Source: Diaporthe sp. PMI_573 (Eukaryota > Ascomycota > Sordariomycetes > Diaporthales > Diaporthaceae). From it: a stretch of DNA of 64,000 nt. The position numbers and the translations under genes were made by a program. The stretch is from the NCBI GenBank assembly GCA_021399435.1, contig JAJTUP010000077.1, positions 1-64,000 on the forward strand. Direction: 5' to 3'. Of this stretch, positions 12,646 through 24,299 are shown one piece after another. The notes under the pieces are model-generated. The model made no database searches. It was given only the letters and a program-made list of their open reading frames with translations, and was not told the DNA's origin. How positions within the stretch are numbered: position 1 is the stretch's first letter; every line of letters starts with the position of its first letter.

Positions 12646-12655
12646 GGTTATGACC
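12646..12655 (+). promoter_or_regulatory. Primer-binding-like site of copia 2
   Basis: Immediately after the 5' LTR the sequence reads GGTTATGACC. Its first eight bases are complementary to the anticodon-loop region of initiator tRNA-Met (CTCATAACC), the half-tRNA primer used by copia-type elements. This is inferred from the family. Confidence 0.5.
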
Positions 12656-13139
12656 TCCGGCTGCTCCAAAAGCCCCTGAGCACAGACCATCTGCCCCACT
12701 TTTTCAAGCTGCACCCAATCAGAAGAATCTCTAGTCACGTGACACCCTTAACTTACACCACTTCTACGAACCAGTCAACCACACAAAACGACCCTACACA
12801 GCCAGAAGAGCCGAACGACCCAAAAAACCCCACAGAATTACCCTCTTAGGCTAATCAATAAGCTCTCGACCAACCAGATCGCTCGATTTGACGTCACCTC
12901 ATCAGACGTATCTCCACGCCCTATAACTACTCTACACTACCTATACCACCTCGAAACACTCAACCGTTTCTCAACGAATATTCATCCTACACACACAAAA
13001 ACTATACCATTCGAAAGCCCTTCTTCTGCTCTTTATCCTCATATTTTCAAATCTCGAAAAGTACCATCCTCCGAATTTTCAAACCACTGCAAACACTACC
13101 CTTTTCTATCTTCTTTAAACCTCTCTCAAAAACTCCACT

Positions 13140-16100
13140 ATAGCTACCCCCAATAAGTTTAGTGTTCCAATCCTCTCTGGGGCCAATAACTATATCTATT
13201 GGAGTATTAAACTCCTTGCCTGGATGGAGAGGGATAACGCTACCTCTAGAAATACAGATTCGCCTTTTATAGGCCTAAATGTTACCCAGAATAAGCGTGC
13301 TATCAGCAATATTAAGCTAATGTGCGGGCCTGGTCCTATTATATTTATAAAGGACCTTAATAGTGCCCAAGAATCCTGGGAAGCTTTAAAAGCCCACTAT
13401 AACCCTTCTAGTTTTACTAGCTAGTTTCTCGTCTGCCGAGAATTTTTCAATACTCGACTTAAAGACTTTGAGTCTATAGAAGCCTATATAACTAAAATAA
13501 AGCTTCTTATCGAAGAGCTGAAAAGAAACAAAATAGAGCTTCCAAAACAAGTCACTATAAGCTAGGTTTTAAATAGCCTAGATAACGAGTATTCTGGATT
13601 TATTCAGAATATAACCCAGTCTCTCAGACAAGACCCAGAAGCATATACACTAGAATCTCTCTCCACAAGTCTATTAGACGAAAGTAGAGGGAGACTAAAT
13701 AAGCCCTCTGAAAAAGCCCTATATATAAAGGGTAAAAAGGGAGCTGGAAACTCTACTATATGCCCTCACTATAAGCTGAGGGGACATGCTCGAGAGAGTT
13801 GTTATTTTCTCTTCCCTGAAAAAGCTCCTCAAAGCTGGCGAATAAAGAAAAGGGAAAAAGAAAAGAAAAACAACAATAACCTCAGAAATCTCTCTCGTGA
13901 GAAAAGAGAGAAACTTCAAGAGAAACTGCTGGCCGCATTAGCTAGCATTAAGTCTCCAAAAGACTCAAATATATCTGCTAAAGAAGAAGAGGCTATAAAT
14001 ACAGCTATAGTCGAAGAGCCGAATATACTCGATAACCCAGAAATAATCGACTTTTCGAATCTCTCTTTTAAGGCCATAGAACCCATGGAAACAGAGGTAA
14101 ATAACAATAACTATAACAAATACACCCTATATATATATACAACTATGGCTAATAAGTCTACAAAATATCCAGAATATCTAAACAACACTCAGACTGTAGA
14201 ACTAGCTGTAGATACTGCTGCGAATATAATAAGTTTCTCTGATATAAGACTCTTTAATAACCTTCGCTCAGTAAATAAACAAGTTAAATGGGGTAATGCT
14301 AGCTCTATTCAAGTAAATAAACTAGGAGACTCTACAATAAGATGCCTAGATACTAGCACTATAGTCAAACTAGACAATATATACTATATACCTACTTTAG
14401 GAATCAATATACTAGGCTATAAGACTATCTCCCACTATATAAGACTTGAATTAGAAGGAAATACCATAAAACTATACTCAAGAACAACTAATAAGCTTAT
14501 AACTCGAGGATATCAAAAGAATGGTCTATACCTTATAAGAGTCTCTATAGAAAAAGAGACTAAAAGACCTAAATACCAGCCTCGAAGTATACTAGCCACA
14601 CAAAAGGCTACTATACAAAACAACAATAAACAGTATAAACAAAAGGACGAAGCATATAAGTGGCACTGCCGCTTAGGGCATATAAATACACAAGCCCTTG
14701 AAATATTCCTTCGAACAAACCATATACATACTACACTAAACAAGTCTATAAAAGACTATATAGCTAAGTGTGATATCTGCCTTCAAAGCAAATACATAAC
14801 TAAGGTTAATAAGGAAAGCCTAACTATAAACAAAGCCTACAATATACTCGAAAGAGTTCACAGCGATATAGGCGGTCCACTTAAACCTATATACGATAAA
14901 TATAAATACTATATACTGTTTCTTGATAAGCATACTAGATACCTTGAGATAACACTATTAAGGAACAAAGACGAAGCACTAGAAGCCTTTGAGAACTATA
15001 AAAACAAGGCAGAAAACAAATACAATAAGAGAATAAAAGAGTTCTTTACAGATAATGGAGGTGAATATATAAACAAGAGATTTAAAATCCTTGCTGCCAA
15101 ATACGGCATAGAACACCATACTACACCCCCATATACAAAAGAGCCCAATGGGCTAATAGAGAGACTTAATTTGACTATAATTAATAAAGTCAGAAGCATC
15201 TTATATACTGCAAAACTCCCAATAGACCTGTGGGGAGAGGCAATAAAATATGTAGTACACTTATACAATATAACACCACATAGAGGGCTAAGCTATAAAA
15301 GCCCCTATGAGATGATAAATAAAAGAAAGCCCTATACAAATAACTTAAAGATATGGGGTTCACTAGTCTATTTTCAAGATAATAAGGAAAAGACAAAGCT
15401 TGAACCAAGAAATAAAAAGGGTATTCTTTTAAACACTATACCAGAATCACAAATATACAGGATCTGGGATATAGATAACAAAAAGCCGTTACTTGTAAGG
15501 GATATTCGAATAATAGAGGGTGAATTTATTCAACCTCAAGAACCAAATAACACCCTTACTACAGAAAACGATATATATATTCAACCCTATATAGAACCTA
15601 TACCAGAACAAGTACCAGAGGAGCAAAACCAAGTACAAAATAATAGACAAGAGTCTCCTCCTATACTTGACGAGATTGTAGTCCAGGGAAATCCTGAGGA
15701 CTATATATATAGTATACAAGACACACTATTAAACACAATAGCCTCTATACTAGGAAATAAAAATAATAACTCACCAACTATAAAATACTGCTTAACAGCA
15801 GCTAATATTGATAAACCAACTAGTATAAGAGATATATTAAAACGCCCAGATAAACACCTATGGCTAAGATCTATGGGTGATGAAGATAATAGCTTTCACG
15901 AGGAAGAAAGCTATATAATAACCGACTTACCTCCCAACCGTACGGCTTTAGGGGGGAAGTGGGTATATAAACTAAAGTTTATAAGTAACCCTGATGTAAT
16001 AAAGCCTAGTTGGATAGTAAATAATGAGAGAAATCTCAGATACAAGTCCCGCTGGGTTATTCAGGGCTATAACCAAAAACTAGGCATAGACTATTTAGAG

Positions 16101-17453
16101 ACCTTTTCTACAGTCTGCCGCCCAGAAACATATACACTACTGCTTATTATAGCAGTTAATAAAGGATGGCTTATATATAGCTACGACGTTAAAAACGCCT
16201 TTCTACACTCAGAAATAGACTACGAGATATATATGAAATTACCCTCGTATCTATATAGGGACCCAAAATATAAAAATAAGGTAGCTAAGCTTAAAAAGGC
16301 TATATATGGTCTTAAGCAAGCACCTCTGCTATGGTATAAATACCTATCTGGCGTCCTAAAAAACGCTGGGTTTATAGTATGCCCCTATGATGAGGGAGTG
16401 TTTATACACCCAGAATATCAAATAACCTTTATATGCCACGTAGACGATATAATAATCCTAGGGCCTAATAAGTCTAATATAGACTTTATAATAAATAAGC
16501 TGAGCAAACAAATAAACCTTGAATTTCAAGGCGAGTTAACTAGTTTCCTCGGAAATGATATTCAAATAGACTGAGAAACTAAAACAATAACTATAAGCCA
16601 GCACAGATATATAGACAAGATACTTAATAAGTTTAATATACCTAAAAAGGTAGCCAAGCATGAGATTATCCCTCAGCTTATACCATATACCCCTAATAGA
16701 AAACTTGAAAAGAATAAAGGGGAAGCAGATAAAGGTACTATAGAGCAGTACCAACAACATATAGGCAGCCTATTATATGCTAGCCTAAAGACCAGAATAG
16801 ATCTCACATATACAATAAACGAATTAGCTCGTTATATGGCTAATCCAAGCCAACAGCATATAGACGAGTTAAATAAGGTCTGGGGATACCTATATAAGTT
16901 CCCCTATATATCTAAACAATACGACTGTTCTGGCAATAATATCCAAATAATAGGATACACAGACTCTAACTGGGGTAACGATATAAATAACGGCAGAAGC
17001 ACCTCAGGATATATATTCAGCCTTCAGAATATAAACAATTACAACAATAAGATAAATCCAGTTAGTTGGAATTCACAACTGCAAAAAATAACAGCCCTTT
17101 CCTCTTGCGAGGCAGAATATATGGGTCTAAAAGAAGCAGTAAAAGAGGCCGAATACCTCTATAACTTAACTGAATACTTTAATAACACTCTAAAGATAGG
17201 CTATAGTCTTAATCGGCCACAGCTTTATATAGACAATAAAGCCGCAAAAGACTTAGCCCATAATACACTATACCATAAACGAACAAAACACATTAATATA
17301 ATATACCACTATAGTCGAGACTCGATTTAGGAAGGACGAGTTAAATTAGACTATATAGATACTAAGTCTAATATAGCAGACTGGCTTACAAAACCCATAG
17401 ACCGTCACATATACAGAGAGTCTAAAAACAAGTATGGTATTAGAAACACCTAG
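13140..17453 (+). pseudogene. Copia 2 gag-pol polyprotein, inactivated
   Basis: One frame runs from 13140 to the stop at 17451-17453, about 1,437 codons. The probable start codon reads ATA, as expected from ATG after a G-to-A change. Internal stops lie at 13422 (TAG), 13563 (TAG), 16572 (TGA) and 17328 (TAG). In order: gag; a zinc knuckle reading CPHYKLRGHARESC, with Tyr at the second Cys; a weak protease site (AVDTAAN); integrase HHCC zinc region (CRLGHIN ... CDICLQSK, 14660-14790); integrase core with HSDIGGP, FTDNGGEY and NGLIERLN; reverse transcriptase with KNAFLHSEIDYEIYMKLP and CHVDDIIILG; RNase H with YTDSNWG, LSSCEAEYMGL and IDNKAAKDL. Only the longest open piece, 14085-16574, is still readable for 829 residues. 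Confidence 0.93.
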
Positions 17454-18669
17454 ATTAAGGGCAGAGGGCTAAGGGTAGAGGGACATAGTAAGGCTGTAGT
17501 CAAGATATTCTTCAACACCTCACAGAGAACAAATTCAAGGAAGGAGGAGGCAAGCTAGGTGTAGGAGGGAAAAAGTTGATCTGACTGGAGAACTAACTAT
17601 CTATCTGAGAGGAAAAGGCTAGGTATATATACATAGAAGGTTTCGGACCTTCGGAGAGGTATATTCCTCCGACGGAGAGAATAATGACTCGAGAAAAACA
17701 GGGGCTAGAAAGAGAAATGGGAAAGGGCGGAAGGAATAACTCCGATAAGAAGATTCTGCCAAGCTAGGCTAGCTGGTTTCTCCACTTATATCTAGAGGCT
17801 TGTATAGATAGCCTATTCTTTCTGAAGGAGGCGGATAGGGGCTGAGGGAGGCTGGAAGGGCTTTGAAGAGGCTGAAGGAGGCTGAAGGGGTCTGGGGGTC
17901 TGAAGGAGGCTGTTTATAACATGTGGTCTAATAGAAAATACTATAAAAGAAGCCAGAGAATAGAGAGATTTTCCGCCTATAAATAAATAAGCGCGCGCAA
18001 GATAACCATAACTTAAAGGCGTTTACTCTCTAAATAACTAGGGTCAAGATTTTTTCCTCCTCATAAAACAATATACATTAAATTCTATAGACTCACTTAT
18101 ATATATAGCCAAGTTGGCTTATAAACAGGAGGTTTTCCCCTAGAGAAATAAACGATAATAGGTTTTACTCTTATAAAAAGCACGGCTTACACTGGGCATA
18201 TACAGCTTACACGGCTACTGGGCATATATACTATATACCATATACACAGAAGCAGGCATATAGTCAACGGAATTCACTAAGAAATATAGATTCCGTAGAC
18301 ACTATAGTATAAATAAACAAGCGCCTGACTTCAAATGTGATAAATGTGATAAATGCCCATGACACGCCGTAAATTGTAGCAAATATGACATGCCCATACG
18401 AATGCCCATACAAATAGAAACTCGAAACAATATCCCATGTGAATACACTATACGAAGCCAAAGGGTTCGAGTTCAAATCAGCCGTGGACCAAATTTTTTG
18501 GGTTTTTTGCCTATACATACTGGAAAGTCTTTTTCCTATAGGGTTTTTTGACTTCCAGCCATATTTTCCTTCCTATAACTTATACTATAACTAGTGTCTT
18601 TTGCCCTATTTTAATAGGTTTTTACACTAGAATATCCCTTATATCTAATCTATCTTAAAGGACTAGGTT
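17454..18669. other. Long 3' non-coding region of copia 2
   Basis: This 1.2-kb stretch between the pol stop and the polypurine tract carries no copia domain. It includes a GGCTGAAGGAGG-type minisatellite and, near 18468, a segment resembling the T-arm and 3' end of a tRNA (GGTTCGAGTT, then GTGGACCA). No convincing gene. Confidence 0.5.
17826..17912. repeat. Degenerate purine-rich minisatellite
   Basis: Imperfect repetitions of a GGCTGAAGGAGG-like unit, about seven in 87 bp, strongly purine-biased on the + strand. It lies inside the copia 3' region. Confidence 0.6.
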
Positions 18670-18678
18670 AAGGGGGGA
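18670..18678 (+). promoter_or_regulatory. Polypurine tract of copia 2
   Basis: The run AAGGGGGGA sits directly before the TG of the 3' LTR, where the plus-strand primer of LTR retrotransposons is expected. Confidence 0.8.
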
Positions 18679-18831
18679 TGTTAGAATATTCTAGACTAAG
18701 TGTATTATTAATGTATTAATAATAGGGAATATCTTTATCCCTATAACTCGAATATATATAGGGGGCCTCTTGCCCACTTACACGGAGCTAGAATAGTCTG
18801 AATATAAGCACTATTGGCATACAATTTAACA
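18679..18831 (+). repeat. 3' LTR of copia 2
   Basis: A 153-bp LTR, 148 of 153 identical to the 5' copy. It keeps G at all five differing sites, so it is the less mutated of the pair. Confidence 0.95.
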
Positions 18832-20211
18832 TAGTTTAGCTGCCGTAATTTTAGTGTCCACAGGTTTAAAGTTGTCCACGGGTTTTAACCCCAACTAAGA
18901 GGTGCGGAGCTTACCTCGAAAGTTGGCTAAGTGAGGCTTAGTCAACGGGCAATAGAAGTAACGTTATATTAAGTAATGATTGGTGGAAGAGGTAAGCTGG
19001 CCAAGGATCCTAACATCAATGTTGAAGGGGACCTAACGAGTTATGGGGCGACATCGTCCAAAATAAATGCGGGCAAGCCGGAAAAGCCCGGCAAATGGAC
19101 CCTTTTCAATGCGAATTCCTTCCGAGTCGTGAGATTTCAAATAGCAACGGAGAGTGTCAGGTAGTATCAGCACAGCCACTGACCTGCTTTCCGAGCATTC
19201 CGCCGCCCCATTTATATAGACAGGGGGTGGAGTATATACTATTCTGCTTGTTTCTCCGGGCTCGGAGAAAATACAAGTGACGGCTAACTAGGATTATATA
19301 CAGTCCATTTACGGGGTATTGAATAATTGTTTGCTCGCTGCGTGGGCCACATCTGCAAGTTGCTGACATGTACCCACATGCCAAGCTAACAAGTATTCAA
19401 GGATTGAACTGTACACGTGCCATAGGTCGGGACATTCGCCAGATGAAGACCAAGCGGACGAGAGTCGTTTTAAGCCCCAATTGTGGTATGAGATCATGAT
19501 GGCGGCATTTGAATGACCAGGGAGCTGTGGGCGCAGTCATGGGCTTTCCACAGGACGGCGTCGGAGGAGGATCATCTAAACCGCCGACGAGTACGATGAA
19601 CCCTATCGACAGACATAGAACGAATCCGCTTCAATAAGACTGTGCTCTAAGCTGAGACTGAGGATTTGTGACCGGCCCTCTGTTGCATAGTTATGGGCAA
19701 GTTGAAGCTTGCATGGCGAGAACTCTCGAAGGCGACAGACAAGGGTTCGCATGTACGCAGCAAAGGTAAAGTCCTGTGCGAGGTGGGTATTGTCTTAAAA
19801 GAAGGGGCATATGCAACGGGGGGTAGAATAAGGTTTGAATGTCAAAGACATGGATTGAGACTGCTGTTCCAATCCCTGTTAGCGGGGACATTGTATACTG
19901 CCACCCTTACTTAGCTACATACAAATTTAGGTGCCAGAAGCAGTGGATCCCTGTCTACGCCTAAGTTGACACGCTGACATCCTTCGGGGAGTTCCCCCGA
20001 TGGCCCGGCCTGGGGTCACATTCCATTGCAACATCAGCGGTTCCCCTGGCCGCTGCTGTGGGTGTAGCAGTGGCCAAGTCTCCACGATGCGCACGAGTGG
20101 GTATGAAACCTTGTTACGAATTGGTAATTCATGCACATCTAACCCTAATCTTTAATTCTACAGCATCATTAATCTCGATTTATCAACTCAACTACTCGCT
20201 TCAATATCAAA
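18832..20211. other. Stretch without a recognised gene
   Basis: Mixed-composition DNA with only short frames that carry no motif. Its last part (about 20130-20211) should include the promoter and 5' leader of the small secreted protein gene. Confidence 0.4.
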
Positions 20212-20487
20212 ATGAAGGTCACCGCGATCGTCGCTACCCTGGCCTATGCCACCATGGGGTTTGCTGCCGCCGCCCAGCCCCGGGCTTGTCCCCAGGATCA
20301 ATGCCCGGCCAAGTGCAAGTCATACAATATGGTAAGCTTCGCCATCCTTTTTTGAACATTGGAAAAGTGATCCAAGTTGCTGACACACTTTCCATAGACC
20401 TTCAAGGAGTCGGACTGCTGGGGCGCTCGTGCCATCTGCATCTGCGTCGATTCCGCGGGCAAGGAATGGTCCACCAACATCGGCTAG
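20212..20487 (+). CDS. Small secreted cysteine-rich protein, two exons
   Basis: Exon 1 is 20212-20331 and exon 2 is 20398-20487. The 66-bp intron has a GTAAGC donor and TAG acceptor and splits the gene in phase 0, giving 69 residues. Residues 1 to about 20 are a signal peptide (MKVTAIVATLAYATMGFAAA). The mature part, about 49 residues, has six cysteines (CPQDQC, AKC, DCW, CIC), enough for three disulfides. Size, signal and cysteines are typical of fungal effectors or antimicrobial-type small proteins, but I recognise no family. The start is the first Met after an AT-rich leader (TCAATATCAAA before ATG). It sits between a copia element and hAT remnants, a usual place for fast-evolving secreted genes. 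Confidence 0.75.
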
Positions 20488-20908
20488 TCAAGAATCAGGC
20501 CTCATATCTTGACAGTTCTCAAGAATATACTACCATCCCCCATGTGGCGATCAAGTTTCCCAACGTAGTAAACCGTAACCTGATTGGTTTATGTTGGCAG
20601 TTGAAACGGGGCGTAACGTACTGAGCGTGGGGTGGTGAATCACGTCTGATAATGTCAAGAAGTATTCTTGAGTAATCAAGTTGTATTGAAAGCTGAGGTA
20701 GCGAGAGTGTCTGTCTAAGGGATGTTGTGTGGTCTTTTTATAAGCAGGGTCTGGGGAGCATCTCACGATGGGCATCGTGAATAATAATTTGAGAGAAAGT
20801 CGTCTGCTACGTAATCTCTGTGCGCACCACCATCGAAGCCACCGACAATTCTCTCCCACCGTGCTCTGTCATCACCACCCTTGCTGTCTACTTGCCATCT
20901 CCTGAATC
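20488..20908. other. Intergenic stretch
   Basis: No coding signal beyond the short 3' end of the upstream gene. It probably contains the 5' terminal region of the hAT remnant that follows, but I see no clear terminal repeat. Confidence 0.4.
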
Positions 20909-22079
20909 ATGTCTTCTATCCTGGATTTCTCTGAGACTGCCAGTGCTATTGGCAGCGTCAGCCACCTGGATGATACTGAACTTACAGTGGCCACCCGTGC
21001 ACTGACACCATCGTCTTCGTCAACTCCTAGCATCTCCCGCCCAAAGACATCTCCTGTTTGGGAGTATTGTCGAATAGAAGAAGGCAAGAGCACTCCGGAA
21101 GCCTGGGTTGATTCTAGCAGAACGAAATAGTGGCATTGCCAGCCCTGCTTCGACAAGAAAAGAGAGAAGAAATACAATTACTCAGGGGGATCGTCCACCA
21201 TCGACAATCATTTGCGCAAGGAGTACATGATTCTAATCTCTGGAAGACAAGAAATCCGGCGGGAAGTCACGCAAAATCGTCTTAGAGACGTCACTACATT
21301 CCTGGCCAATGAAACTCTATAATCTACCAAGAAACACAAGGCGACGGCAGAGGCAGATATACTTGACCAAGCCACCCTGCGCGAGCTGTACTGCCGCTAC
21401 ACCGTCGCCTACAGTCTCCCCTTTGCTTATGTTGAACAGCCTGCCTTTCGCGACTTTATCCAGTACATTTGCCCGGCTGCAGATAACTTTCTCTCGAGGT
21501 GTGGTAATACGGTTAAAAACGACTTATAATGGGGCTACGACATTAAAAAAGAGTTTATGAAGCGAGCTCTACAAAATGTACTTTCCTCGATCCATATTGT
21601 TCCAGACAATAGGACATCGCCAAATTGTTTAGGCGTAATAGGATTCACGGTTTAATTCGTTACCAAAGATTATGGCCTACAGTCCCTTTTAGTAAGGATT
21701 AAAGAATTGGAAGGACAGTACAGCAGCGAGAACATGGCAGAAGCCGTTATAGAGTTTATATAAGAATATGGAATCATATCGAAAGTTAGATACTTCATGA
21801 TGGATAATGCCACCAACATGAACACCATGATCGACAAAGTCTCTGACGACTTGGAATACGAGTTCGATGTTTCTACGACCCTCTTCACACCGACTTCGTT
21901 GTTTCGGCCACATCATTAATCTGGCCGTGATGGAGTTTCTCATAGGAAAACGACCACCGACGACAGATTCCTACCGTGGGCAGTCCGGCGAGGAAGTTGA
22001 GCAATGGAGAAAGCGAGGAGCGATAGGGAAACTTCATAATATCGTGGTCTACATCATGTGGACCCCCTAGCGGCTTCAA
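20909..22079 (+). pseudogene. hAT transposase, N-terminal half, broken
   Basis: The frame starts MSSILDFSETASAIGS and leads into a degraded BED-type zinc finger (WHCQPCFDKKREKKY ... TIDNHLRKEY, with Tyr where the last ligand should be His). LREL...SLPFAYVEQPAFRDFI follows near 21380, then the catalytic-Asp region YFMMDNATNMNTMIDKV near 21790. After a frameshift near 21895 it continues as CFGHIINLAVMEFLIG and KRGAIGKLHNIVVYI. Stops interrupt at 21128, near 21526 and elsewhere. The C-terminal half is missing; reading ends just before the pogo insertion at 22103. Confidence 0.85.
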
Positions 22080-22104
22080 ACCAGCGGGTATATCAATTCA
22101 AGTA

Positions 22105-22192
22105 ACGTGGTTGGACAGTCAGCCGCGCAGGACACATGCCCGCGCACTTTTGCTAACTCCGCCAACTTTAGCCAGCCCTGGTACCCACCTAG
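22105..22192 (+). repeat. Left terminal inverted repeat of the pogo element
   Basis: Begins ACGTGGTTGGACAGTC and ends TACCCACCTAG. It is the reverse complement of 24342-24429 except for one T/C difference. Confidence 0.95.
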
Positions 22193-22210
22193 GGCAAAGG
22201 AATTAATGAA

Positions 22211-22234
22211 AGTTGGCACCAATTGGTGCCAACT
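22211..22234. repeat. Left subterminal 24-bp perfect palindrome
   Basis: AGTTGGCACCAA followed by its exact reverse complement. The same palindrome occurs at the other end. It is a candidate transposase-binding site or a hairpin. Confidence 0.85.
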
Positions 22235-22424
22235 GATTTAAATTCCTTATTTCTAATCAATTTAGTCAATTTGGAGGCATGGTGGGGTTGCAGTGCTAGT
22301 CTGAAAACTTAAAGTTTTGGTGAGCGGGTTTGTTTTTGGTGCGAATCGCGTCCCCATTTTTCGCGTCAGTCTCGCATCACTCTACCTACTTAAATATTCA
22401 ACACGCTAGAAATCAACATCCACA

Positions 22425-24107
22425 ATGCCAATCTACTCGAAAGAAGATAAAATCAAACTATCACTTCAAGCAATCGAGAATTCTAAAAAAAACCAAAAGA
22501 AACCCTTGAGTAGACGTCAGGCTGCTCGGATCTTTCATATCCCTGAATCTACTCTACGTGACAGGATGAACAACCGACCCCGGCGTGAAGAATCACGCGT
22601 CGAGAAGCATAAACTTGACCCAATTGAAGAGCAAACACTTGTTCAATATATCATTGAGCAAGATGCACGAGGATTCCCAATGCGACTTTCTGGTGTGGAA
22701 GATATGGCCAACCTCCTGCTGGCGTCGCGTGATGGCAAGCCTGTTGGCACCAGATGGGCACGACGCTTTGTGGATGCACAACCAAGCTTGAAAACAAGAT
22801 TCTCTCGGCCTTACGACTACCAGAGGGCCCTCTGCGAAGATCCTGAGGTCATTGGAAACTGGTTCCGACTACTTCGCAACATGATGGCCAAGTATGGGAT
22901 CACAGATGACGATCTCTACAACTTCGACGAAACTGGCTTCATGATGGGCCAGATAACCTCAACCCTGGTTGTTACACGCTCTGATCGGCATGGAAAGGCT
23001 AAATCTATACAGCCTGGAAACCGTGAATGGGCAACAGCTATTGAATGCATCAATGCAAAGGGCTGGTGTATCCCGCCATTCGTCATTGTCCAAGGCGCCT
23101 ACCACCTTGCAAACTGGACCACAGAGTCGGGTTTTCCTGCCGATTGGGTAATCAAGCCTACTCCAAATGGATGGACGGATAACAAGACTGGTCTAGAATG
23201 GATTCAGCACTTTAATAAGCATACAATTAAGCGAACAATGGGCAAATACCGGATGCTCATCCTGGATGGACACGAGAGCCATGTATCAGCAGAGTTCGAA
23301 CAGTACTGCAAGGAAAACAACATTATCCCTATTAGCATGCCACCACATTCATCTCATCTACTCCAGCCATTGGATGTTGCATTATTTTCGCTATTGAAGC
23401 GTGCATACGGCGATGAGATCAACCTCTTCATCCGGGCCTCGATCAACCACATCACCAAGTCCGAGTTCTTCATTGCGTTTAAGGCAGCCCACGACAAGGT
23501 CTTTACGGAAGAAAACATGAAAGCTGGGTTCAGAGGGGCTGGAATTTCTCCATGGGACCCAGATTCTGTCATTTCCAAGCTGGATGTCCGCCTACAAACT
23601 CCAGTACAATCCCTCCCTGTGTCACCATCGAAATGGGAATCACAAACACCTTCCAATGCCCACCAGACTGTCCAGCAATCAAGTTTTATCAAGGGCAAGA
23701 TCTCAGCCCATCAGGGCAGCTCCCCTACACCAATTATCCAGGCAATTGAGAAGTTTACAAAGGGTGCACAAGCAATGGCGCATCAGATTACTCTTTTGAA
23801 TGATCGGGTCCGTACCCTTGAGAAGGCTAATATTGGGCTCGCCAAGCGCCGGAGGGCCAAAAGAAGTCGGGTCCAGCTTGGAGGGGCACTTAGTATTGAG
23901 GAATCTCAGGTGATAATTGAAGAAAAACAAAAGGGGAAGCGGCCGGCTGGTGAAATGGCTGGTGGTGCTGAGGAGGCGGACCGCGGCGGACCGAGCAAAC
24001 GACGATGTGGCAACTGCGGCGAGACTGGGCATAACGCAAGAACTTGTGAGAAAGATGCAGAAGAGTCTAGTCAGTCAGATTCAGAGTGTATAATAGTACA
24101 TTCTTAA
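22425..24107 (+). CDS. Pogo-type transposase
   Basis: A single 560-residue frame without introns or stops. Residues about 5-55 form a psq/CENP-B-like helix-turn-helix (RRQAARIFHIPESTLRDRM), and about 60-135 a second Tc5-type DNA-binding domain (GTRWARRFVDAQPSLKTR). The catalytic DDE_1 domain has Asp168 (YNFDETGFMMG), Asp281 (MLILDGHESH) and Asp317 (SSHLLQPLDVALF), a DD35D arrangement. Near the C-terminus lies a CCHC knuckle (CGNCGETGHNARTC) after a basic stretch (RRRAKRSR). The enzyme would cut and paste the element at TA sites in the nucleus. The start is the only Met before the helix-turn-helix, preceded by CATCCACA. All key residues are present, so activity is plausible. Confidence 0.95.
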   Translation: MPIYSKEDKIKLSLQAIENSKKNQKKPLSRRQAARIFHIPESTLRDRMNNRPRREESRVEKHKLDPIEEQTLVQYIIEQDARGFPMRLSGVEDMANLLLASRDGKPVGTRWARRFVDAQPSLKTRFSRPYDYQRALCEDPEVIGNWFRLLRNMMAKYGITDDDLYNFDETGFMMGQITSTLVVTRSDRHGKAKSIQPGNREWATAIECINAKGWCIPPFVIVQGAYHLANWTTESGFPADWVIKPTPNGWTDNKTGLEWIQHFNKHTIKRTMGKYRMLILDGHESHVSAEFEQYCKENNIIPISMPPHSSHLLQPLDVALFSLLKRAYGDEINLFIRASINHITKSEFFIAFKAAHDKVFTEENMKAGFRGAGISPWDPDSVISKLDVRLQTPVQSLPVSPSKWESQTPSNAHQTVQQSSFIKGKISAHQGSSPTPIIQAIEKFTKGAQAMAHQITLLNDRVRTLEKANIGLAKRRRAKRSRVQLGGALSIEESQVIIEEKQKGKRPAGEMAGGAEEADRGGPSKRRCGNCGETGHNARTCEKDAEESSQSDSECIIVHS

Positions 24108-24299
24108 GCGGACCGCGTCGGACCGCCAAAATAGTTGATTTGGCTGGTGTAGATTGAGGTTGATTCTGCATGGTTGAAATGCTCCATTTTGGTGGGGAAG
24201 CCGATTTTCCCACCAAAAGTCGGCCACTTTAGACTGGCACTGCAGCCACGCTAACGTCTCTAAATTGACTAAGTCGATTGAAATTGAGCAATTGAGACC

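Larger units (their letters stand above)
12493..18831 (+). mobile_element. Complete Ty1/copia LTR retrotransposon (copia 2)
   Basis: A full-length element of 6.3 kb with two 153-bp LTRs, a primer-binding-like site, one gag-pol frame in copia order (integrase before reverse transcriptase) and a polypurine tract before the 3' LTR. The flanks read CAGTT before and TAGTT after, a probable 5-bp target-site duplication with one C-to-T change. Four in-frame stops and a lost start codon make it non-autonomous. About 1.2 kb of non-coding DNA lies between the pol stop and the 3' LTR. Confidence 0.93.

Noticed and set aside
18468..18500. A tRNA gene in the copia 3' region (GGTTCGAGTT ... GTGGACCA)
   Set aside because: The T-arm stem does not pair and no D-arm or anticodon arm can be placed upstream.
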